The notes under the pieces are model-generated. The model ran no database searches. It saw nothing but the letters and a program-made list of their open reading frames with translations, and was not told the origin of the DNA. Shown here one piece after another: positions 56,199-64,000 of a DNA stretch of 64,000 bases; within the stretch, counting starts at the first letter, position 1; each line of letters begins with the position of its first letter. The DNA comes from Miscanthus floridulus. Its lineage: Eukaryota; Streptophyta; Magnoliopsida; Poales; Poaceae. The translations under genes and the position numbers were made by a program. The stretch lies in assembly GCF_019320115.1 (NCBI RefSeq), contig NC_089587.1:106565158-106629157 (forward strand). Reading direction: 5' to 3'.

Positions 56199-56380
56199 GC
56201 GTGTTTGGTTTGGAGAGAGACCCAAGTCATGCAGCATGGAATGGTCTAGCATGGATTCATCCGGTGATTTTTGGTGGAACCTCATGGTCCGTCTCGGTAG
56301 GCATATCCAAACGCCTGGGCTAGCTTCCATACCAGGATAGGATGATTCCGCATGGCCTCGTGATGCGTACCAAACATGTT
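56199..56380. mobile_element. Probable MITE with GTGTTTGGT ends (copy B)
   Basis: Same element as at 33449-33630. Confidence 0.4.
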
Positions 56381-57071
56381 GTAAAATATTACTTAAAGTA
56401 AATTCGGGAAATACACATGTCTAGTTAATGTATTTTTTTCTTTGCCAGAGATTTTTAAATTTAACCACAATTTGAGCCTATTGACTAAAATGTGTTATAG
56501 TGAATTTACAGTTTTTTGGTATTTTAATAAGTGTCTTTAAGAATTTAAAACATGCGATATATACATGAATGTTGCCTTTACTCAATATTTGAAGAAATAT
56601 TTGTGATTGACATTGTTCAAATCCGGCTCAACCTACATTCGATACACATTTATTCGTGTTTTTAACCGAGACAAATTCATATTCGTTTTGGTATCCTATA
56701 TTATTCATATCTTATTCCGATTTATAAAAAAAAATGAAAATAAAATCAGTGTAAGTTACATTCGTACACATTGGATCCGATTCAGGATGAGAGCAAGTAC
56801 GCGGAAAGTGACCCGTCCGCAGACAAATTTTGCTCACACATCCTTCGATACGACCTGCGTGCGAGGGCGGAGAGAACAAAAGATGAAGCGAGAGACGCCA
56901 ACTCAAGGGCGACGACGAATGGACCGCCACACACCAGTTACCAGTACACCTCCCTCGTGTTGCCGTTGCTCCCCACCTCCCCAGCCCTACTCGGTGACCC
57001 AGCCAGAGATCTCTGCCGCGGGGCCCGCCCGCCCCCTTCCGGACGCCGACGGGCAATGGCCGCCTCCCCAC
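56381..57071. other. Upstream region of the SUKH-like gene (copy B)
   Basis: Matches 33631-34321; no additional gene. Confidence 0.5.
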
Positions 57072-57078
57072 TATATAA
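57072..57078 (+). promoter_or_regulatory. TATA box of the SUKH-like gene (copy B)
   Basis: TATATAA, 182 bases before the ATG, identical context to copy A. Confidence 0.65.
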
Positions 57079-57253
57079 TCCCGCCTCCCCGTTTCCCAAC
57101 CGGCCTCTAGCTACAGCAGCGCATTCACTCGCTCCTCCTCCGGCTGTCGTCGTTACCCAAGCAGACCACCTCGGCTCATCTCCGCGCCTCCTCCTCTGTC
57201 CAAGGCAGGAGGAAGCTTGGCGGCGGCGGCGTTGGGCAGCGGCGGCTGCTGCA

Positions 57254-58504
57254 ATGGTGGACGTGGACCGACGGATGGCCGGCCTCAGCCTCACCCCGGC
57301 GGCGCACGCGGCGGGGCTGCGCCGCCTGTCCACGCGCGCCGCGGCGCGTCCTTCCTCCTCGGCGTCGGCGGCCTCCCCGCGGCAGCACGGGCTGCACTCC
57401 TTCGCTCCGCTGGCCGCCGCGGTGCTGGAGCACCTCCGGGCCTGCCCCGGGGTGGCCGCCGTGCTCCCGGGCCTCACGGAGCTGGAGCTGGCGCGCGCCG
57501 AGGCCGAGCTCGGGTTCGCGTTCCCGCCCGACCTCCGCGCCGTCCTCGCCGCGGGCCTCCCGTCGGGGCCCGGGTTCCCCGACTGGCGCTCCCGCTCCGG
57601 GCTCCGCTCAGCGTTCGACCTCCCCATCGCGGCGGCGTCGCTGCAGATCGCTCGCGGAGCGCTGTGGCCCCGGTGCTGGGGCGCGCGCCCCGCCGACCCG
57701 GACCGCGCGCTGCGGCTCGCGCGCTCCGCCATCCGACGCGCGCCGCTGCTCGTGCCGCTCTTCGACCGCTGCTTCCTGCCCTGCCGCCCCTGCCTCGCGG
57801 GCAACCCGGTGTTCTTCGTCACTGACGACCGCGTCCTCTGCGTCGGCCTCGACGTCCTCCACTTCTTCACCCGCGACGCCTGCTTCCAGCCGCTGGACCC
57901 GCGGGCGGCGCCGACACCGGTGGCGCCGCAGCAGCAGCACGCCGGCGAGGCTGCCGCGACAACGCCGTGCACGCGCCGCAGCCTCGACGCGGCGTGCGGC
58001 GGCAAGGCGCCGCGCTGGATCGACTTCTGGAGCGACGCGGCGTCCGACCGCCGCCGCCGCGACTCGTCCTCGTCGGAGGCGTCCACCGCGTCGTCGCGGT
58101 CCTCCGGGTGCGCGTCGCCGCCGCCGCCGGCCAGGCGGTCCAGGAACCCGCACTGGGTGGACAGCTACCTTGACCGGCTGGGCCACGTGCTGAGGAAGGG
58201 CGGGTGGAGGGACACGGAGGTGACGGAGATGGTCGAGGTGGCGGCCTCCGGGGGTGTGTTCGACGGCGAGGAGGCCGCCCCCGCCGCGGTGGACTCAGAC
58301 GCGGTGCTCGACGCGCTCCTGCTCAAGGCCGACCGGTGCTCCGACTCGCTCCGGCGGGCCGGGTGGAGCTCCGAGGACGTGTCGGACGCGCTGGGGCTGG
58401 ACCTCCGCCGTTGCAAGGAGCGGCCGCGCCCCGCCGTGCGGGTGCCGCCGGAGATCGCCGTCAAGGTCGAGCGGCTCGCGCAGTCGGTGGGGGCGCGCCC
58501 CTGA
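57254..58504 (+). CDS. Intronless 416-aa SUKH-type protein (copy B)
   Basis: The predicted protein is the same as that at 34504-35754, with no amino-acid change that I can find. Promoter, leader and 3' flank are also duplicated, so if the duplication is real both copies should be expressed alike and gene dosage is doubled. See copy A for domains. The first difference downstream is one A fewer in a run about 200 bases after the stop. Confidence 0.8.
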   Translation: MVDVDRRMAGLSLTPAAHAAGLRRLSTRAAARPSSSASAASPRQHGLHSFAPLAAAVLEHLRACPGVAAVLPGLTELELARAEAELGFAFPPDLRAVLAAGLPSGPGFPDWRSRSGLRSAFDLPIAAASLQIARGALWPRCWGARPADPDRALRLARSAIRRAPLLVPLFDRCFLPCRPCLAGNPVFFVTDDRVLCVGLDVLHFFTRDACFQPLDPRAAPTPVAPQQQHAGEAAATTPCTRRSLDAACGGKAPRWIDFWSDAASDRRRRDSSSSEASTASSRSSGCASPPPPARRSRNPHWVDSYLDRLGHVLRKGGWRDTEVTEMVEVAASGGVFDGEEAAPAAVDSDAVLDALLLKADRCSDSLRRAGWSSEDVSDALGLDLRRCKERPRPAVRVPPEIAVKVERLAQSVGARP

Positions 58505-60176
58505 CTGACTGACGGACTGACCTACCTCCCGCCGCCGTCACCGCAGCCGTGGCAGCATGGTCACATCAGCCCAGCCGCCGCTGGGAGGCACTTGCCACCG
58601 GACCGGTGGCTGCCATTTTCTTTTCTTAGATTAGAGAAAAGTTGCTCTTTTTCTTTACTTTTTCACTATACAAGAAAAAGAATACTTGTACTTTAATCAA
58701 GTAGTAAAAACTGTACGAAAAGTTAACCCCACGATCATGTCCATGCGAGGATGTAATTAAATGCTTGGAAGTGAGTAGTAGGAGTACTACTAACGGCTAC
58801 CTACATTGATTGACGTTGCAAGAAATGTCATGTATCCTCGTCGTAGGAGTATCTTCGTGATTCAGAGCCAACGGTACCGGAAAAAAGAGGTAAAAATACA
58901 GCAATGTCACAGTAATTAGCAGGAAATTTACACCAGATATTCGCGTTCTATGGGACGAGGAAGAAACCCGTGTGCCGGGACCGTACTCGGCTACTCGCAG
59001 AAGTAGTGGTTTTGTTTTTTCAATCTTTTGATCAGCAAACTGTACTTTTTGTCCATTCTTTGGGTGCCAAGGTGGATGCCGATGTCTCCCGCCAATCTAG
59101 ATCTCATCTGCCGACTCATTTCCAGTAGCAAACGGTCAGATTCCAGCCTTCCAGGTATCGTGCTGCCGTACCAGTATAATTTTGTGTGAGATCTAGTACA
59201 AGTCTCCGCTCTTGCACGTACCCCGGACGTATTCTGTTCAGAGTCTATTCACCATTTCACCCGTCACGATTTGTGCTCATCTCATGATTTTACCGTCTTC
59301 TTTTCAACCCTTCGCTTTTGAAGCCATGAGTGAAATTGTTGGTGGGGTAATGCTCGTGCAGTCATGCATGCACTTCGGAAAAGAGCAGCCTTGTTCCAAT
59401 GCCGTGCGGGCCGCGGAGGCAAAGCGAGCGAACGCACACGCGCGCGGCCGGCCGGCCGGCCTCGGGAGCCACGCCACGCGGTCGTATCCCTGCCCGGCGC
59501 CCGCCCTGCTCCTTCACTGCCGCTGCCGCCGCCGCCGCCGCATGTGCCTGTGCGGCGGCTGGCGGCTGGCGGCTGCGCGCGTGCAGGGCGCTAGGGCGCA
59601 GCGCGTTCCCACTGCGCTCGCCCTGCGCACTGCGCTAGCCTCCATGTCCTGTGAGCGCTGAGAGCGACAGGTTTGGGCGGCGTTGGGGAATACGGACTGC
59701 GGGTCTGCGGCCGGCGCGCCCCCTCGATTCAATGCGGCGGCGTGCGCGCTGCCCTGTGCCCTGTGCCCTGTGCCCTGTGCCGCGCGGCGTCGCGGAAAGC
59801 GGAGCCACGGCCTGTGGCGGAACAGCGACGCGTGACCGAGCCCCCGCGCGCTCTCCTCTCAGCCTCTCACGCGTGTGTCCGGCGTGCCGGTGGTCCTGGC
59901 GTCCTCCTGCGCCGGCCGTGGCTGCTCGTCGTCGTGTCGCGACCGTTGATTTGAAATGGTTGCCAAAAGACTAAAGCTGCCAACTTTGATGGAAGCAGGG
60001 GGGGACGGTGACATGCACGCAGCACGCTGGCTGGGGTTCCCAGTAGTACAGGTACAGTACTTCGCTGTGAGCATTGGTCGAACCTGGGAGAGGTTCTATG
60101 AATTTTGAACTCGGGAGGTGCGGTGCGGTAAAGCAGAGGTGCGGTGCGGAGGCGCAGCTTTCACTAGCGTTAGACT
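58505..60176. other. 3' flank and spacer (copy B)
   Basis: Matches 35755-37427, including the CCCTGTG microsatellite at 59751-59781. No gene supported. Confidence 0.45.
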
Positions 60177-60358
60177 GGCCCGTTTGGATTGTTTTAGATT
60201 TTATTATTACTGTCTTTTTTATTTTTTACGGAGTGACTGATACAAAAAAAAAAAATTCCAACACACGAATTTTAAAGATCTCAGAATCTAGATGAGCCTA
60301 GACAATAGTGGACGCTGAATTCATAGAATCTCCGTCGAATCCGAATCCAAACGACACC
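60177..60358. mobile_element. MITE with CGTTTGGATT ends (copy B)
   Basis: Same element as at 37428-37609. Confidence 0.5.
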
Positions 60359-60466
60359 TAAATTAACCCAGCTTGGTTTACGCCGCAACTTGGGATTAAA
60401 AGTAAAAGCAGCGTAGTAGTAATCTTTTAATCTGTCCCTTTTTACCGTGCCGATGCTCGACAAAGA

Positions 60467-60571
60467 GGCTGTTCGGCTGGTAGGTGGAATAGTGAATTTT
60501 AGATTATTTCGGATGGTTGAACAGTATTCTATGAGAGAAAATAAGCTGAAACAAACTTACAGCCGAACGCC
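60467..60571. mobile_element. MITE with GGCTGTTCGGCTG ends (copy B)
   Basis: Same element as at 37718-37822. Confidence 0.55.
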
Positions 60572-61806
60572 TTCAAAGCTTACAGCCGTTCCTTCAAAGT
60601 ATATTACAGCTACTCTTGTGGCTTCAACATCGTGTCCAGCGTCCCACTTCGTACTGTCCGCCACAACGGGAGTTTCTTACTCTTGCACACTATCCTTTAT
60701 GCAAACGGTGCTGCTAATTTTCAAGTAAACAATTACCATGGTGAAAGAACAAGAGCAAGGGCGAGCGTGCTGCATGCGCAGCAAAACGGTGAAACAAAGA
60801 AAAGGATACCAGAGTGGTTAAAAAAGGATCGAGGAAGATACCAGAAAAGAAGATCCAAGGAATAATGATATACACTATATACACATTTTGTAACAACTAA
60901 CAACATAGTCGACAAAAGGCACCTTGTAGCTCCCCGTGCCGGCGACTACAACCCTAGCTGCCACTGTCCCCTCCTCCCACTCCCACGGCCCTCGCTGTCA
61001 CTAGAGGGAGCCGCCAGATGCTCGCGCTGCTCCCAAAGAAGAGGGGGGAGGTCCAATGAACCCGTTCGATGGTCGTGACTACGTGGGAGACGGCATGTGG
61101 TGAGTGGTGACTGAGCGGCCTGGCTTGGCTTCCTTGATTGTGGCTCCTATTCGGCATCATGGTGGCCGCTTGGGTAGTCTTGAAATTGAAAGCCAAAATA
61201 AAGATCCATAATGTCACAAGAAGAATGGAAGAAGAGGTGATATAACTTATTAAAGATCCAAGAGGCGCAATGCAAAGGATTAAACAAACAGGAGTAATTG
61301 GTCAATTAATCATGACTTAATAGAGATTAAAGAGTATCTAAATGGTGTTTTAGGGCAAAAAAAGATAACATGAATCCACAATAGATTGTACAAGGTGATT
61401 TAAAATTTAGATTTATAAGAGGGCTAAAGAATTGAACAATTTGTGAGAGAGTTAGATAGTGGTTTTGATGAGGAATGAAGCTCACCAAAAGGAAACTAAA
61501 TGTTAGATTGATTTGCCATCGACAGAAATTGCACCCAGCCATTGTATAGGAGTAGGAGAAAAAAGAAGAGAGCAAGACGACAATACCTTTAAGCCAAGAA
61601 AACAATCGACGATAGCTATAGATTTGTGTCAGATGCAATTGGCGCGCATAGATAAAGGGCTGATACAACCAGACAGAAACAAAACTATCTGTAAAAATTA
61701 ATTTAAGTAAAAAAGAAAATAAAATAAAATGTCACAATAGAAAAATGCTAGCTATTAATGCTAGTAAGACTTTTGACCATGCTACGATTTGATCATCTAG
61801 TATAGA
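60572..61806. other. Spacer; no gene seen (copy B)
   Basis: Matches 37823-39058 apart from one A in a run near 61560, which is enough to lengthen a minus-strand frame from 85 to 113 codons. That frame is not a believable gene. Confidence 0.45.
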
Positions 61807-61963
61807 AAATATGAGAATTTCCAGTAGGAGCCCTCAAATTAAAGACCCTACTTTTGATTTGAGGAGAAAATATGAGCATCTCCGACAAGAACCCTCAAAT
61901 TAAAGACCCTAGTTTTGATTTGGGGAGAAAATATGAGCATCTCCAACAGCAACCCTCAAATTA
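61807..61963. repeat. 61-bp tandem repeat (copy B)
   Basis: Same array as at 39059-39215. Confidence 0.75.
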
Positions 61964-62771
61964 GGCTTTCTCTACTTTTAAGGATCAAATTTTTTTTTTG
62001 CATGTACTTAACAGGAAACTTCAAATAGGGCCCTCAAATTCGTTCTAGTGGACACTGATATATGGAACTCACTTGTGATTCGGCCATAGCCACCATCGTT
62101 CCAATCGATTGAGCTATGGAGGCGTGGGAGAGGCGGAGGAGCATCGGACAGAGCACGGGGAGGTCCAATCGATGACACAGGGAAGGGGGTTGCGGCGGGT
62201 CAAGTGCCTCGGCAGGATGAGAGGAGCTGCTAGGCCTCGTTGGGACAGGACGAGCGCCGATGAACTAGGAACGGGTGCCGGGGAGGGGAGCCACGCCTGG
62301 ACGAGGGGCACATCTTCATTGGGGGAGTCGCGCATGAGGAGGGGAAGAGGACAACAACCCAAGAAATAGTGGGGACAAAAAAAGAAGACGTGCTGAGGCG
62401 CCAGAGTGAGTTGTTGCGGTTGTGGGAAAATATTCCGTGAAAAAAGTAGAGAGCTCCCCATACACTCTTGTAAGATGGAGGTAAGGAACAATTTAGGGAC
62501 CTTCATAAAGTAGATAGTAGAGTTTTAGCTCTGTTAGTTTTTTTTTTCTCAAGCACCAAAAAGTATATTAGAGATCCTATTGGAGACGACATAGTTGTTC
62601 AACTCTATGAGTTCCTCAAATAACAACTAAAGCCATGCCTATACGAGGTAAATATGCACCGGACCTAATCCTTGCCGTTCGCAAGGATGTGCGAATCATC
62701 GTGTTATTGGCAGTATCATGCACGCATGATGCATCACGATGATTGTACGACGGATCGAAACAGGGTTCTGT
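61964..62771. other. Spacer; no gene seen (copy B)
   Basis: Matches 39216-40023. Confidence 0.4.
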
Positions 62772-63043
62772 TATAACCTCTCCATCCAAAAAAAAATATA
62801 ATTCTAATATAGTATCAACTTAAGTATCTTCTAATTAAATTTAACTAACTATATATAAGAACATCAATATTTATAATGTCAAAGTAATATTATTAGATTT
62901 TTCATAAGATATACGCACTTTCATAATACTCATTTGGTGTTGTCAATATTAACATTTTACAAATATATTTGGTCAGACTTCAAACACTTTAACTAAAAAT
63001 ACATTATTATTTTTTCTTTTTTTGCGCGTACAGAGGTAGTATA
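62772..63043. mobile_element. Degenerate Stowaway-like MITE (copy B)
   Basis: Same element as at 40024-40294, with one extra A in the left-hand run. Confidence 0.5.
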
Positions 63044-63522
63044 AACAAAGAACTTGCACGCTACCTTTCCGAAGACAAAATCTGGCTCATGTCCCGTCGC
63101 ATTTCTCTGGTGAAAGAATACCGCTCGCTCGTGCTAGAGGTTGGGGTGCGACTTGGAGTCCATGGACCCTGGCATGTCACACCAAGAAACGTTTGCCGCA
63201 AACCCATGCACGCACATGGCTCATTCATTGCTGTAGTGACCAATGCAACGCCGATCAGACACACTCCAATGTCGAATCCAGACCAGATATATAAGAGCTC
63301 GCGAATTCGCGGTGCCACGGTTACTGGAACCTGCGTTGTTGATCCATTTTTTGTTAGAAAAAAGAGATAGATACGCAGGCACTACACTACACATAAGTAA
63401 ACTCACCCTATATACACACGAACACACCGTACACCAAGATCACTTTTTTTTTCTTTCAAAAATCATACCGAGAACACTTTTAGCCGCTGCTGAAAGAATA
63501 ATTATCGCTAATGCTGCAGTCA

Positions 63523-64000
63523 AAGCGTCCGTCCGCCTGGATGCTTGCTACCTGGGCCTGCGGACAAGCCTGCTGGCTGCTGGACGACTTCTACGGCTTC
63601 TACAAAACTGGACGTTTCGACGACTTTCCCACTCCGCCTCGCTGTGTTCTCCACCGCTGCACCTGTGCTGCCCGCTTGCCACGGCCACCTCCAACGAGCG
63701 GGCGAGCCTCCATGCTGCCGCCGGGGTTTGGTCGCTCGCCGGTGCCGCTGACTAGCCGGGCCAACCTAGCAACAGCCACGTAGGCACCCAATGCTGCGTG
63801 TGTCCAGCAACTAGGAGAGGGGTCCGTCGCTGGCCGGGCCCAGACCAAGCGCAGGCGCAGCTGGCCGCTACCAGGCCGCGCCACCATCCTCGCCCGTTGG
63901 CTGGCCGGAACCGGCCGTTCCCTGCTCTGTTATGCGTCGTACGGAAGAAGAAGGTTAAAAAACGCATGTTGCAAGCATATATTTCAAGTGTTTCAGATGT
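63523..64000. mobile_element. ATGTTGCAAG-type dispersed repeat, cut by the window end
   Basis: Begins AAGCGTCCG like the element at 40774. Up to 63757 it matches that element except for one A. Beyond that I count about 22 differences in 240 bases. It runs off the window. Confidence 0.5.

Larger units (their letters stand above)
52858..63757 (+). repeat. Segmental duplication, copy B (10,900 bp)
   Basis: Repeats 30109-41009 in the same orientation. The left edge is abrupt: zinc-finger-relic DNA ends ...CCCAATTC at 52857 and retrotransposon-internal DNA starts AAGAGTCAGG at 52858. The right edge is a change of identity at 63758, where the sequence continues as a related but distinct member of the ATGTTGCAAG repeat. 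Confidence 0.93.

Overview
The window is nuclear DNA of a grass, most likely a panicoid of the sugarcane/Miscanthus/sorghum group. That placement is inferred from very GC-rich exons next to AT-rich spacers, dense grass-type MITEs, GT-AG introns, and a large Tat-lineage Ty3/gypsy element. No prokaryotic, organellar or CRISPR features are seen. Genes are sparse: one complete host gene, present twice, and one edge-truncated first exon. Nearly everything else is transposon-derived.

Layout. 1-950: first exon and intron of a minus-strand gene for a membrane-anchored, glycosyltransferase-like protein. 951-15776: gene-poor DNA with about 15 MITEs, a small CACTA-type element with a 3-bp target duplication, and a LINE relic. 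15777-32229: a 16.45-kb Tat-type LTR retrotransposon flanked by GAACT. It carries gag-protease, a broken pol with two RNase H domains, an antisense five-exon gene and ~980-bp tandem repeats before the 3' LTR. 32230-41009: flank with MITEs and an intronless 416-aa gene with a SUKH (SMI1/KNR4-like) type region. 41010-52857: a repeat rich in ATGTTGCAAG, then a Mutator-like complex (transposase relic, plant-mobile-domain relic, convergent GRF-type zinc-finger relic) whose zinc-finger exon is split by a 3.5-kb solo LTR flanked by GTATT. 52858-63757: a second copy of 30109-41009.

The main result is that 30109-41009 and 52858-63757 (10.9 kb each, 22.75 kb apart, direct orientation) look identical by eye except for five one-base differences in homopolymer runs. 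The match falls abruptly to roughly 91% at 41010/63758, inside a dispersed repeat. This is either a very young segmental duplication that doubled the SUKH-like gene or an assembly artefact that joined two haplotypes or homeologues. The window alone cannot decide.

The other noteworthy structures are the spliced antisense gene in the Tat element, the solo LTR inside a zinc-finger exon, the transposase/mobile-domain/zinc-finger cluster, and a CACTA-type foldback element holding a tRNA-like segment. All coordinates and counts come from reading the sequence by eye. Family assignments come from remembered motifs, not from searches.
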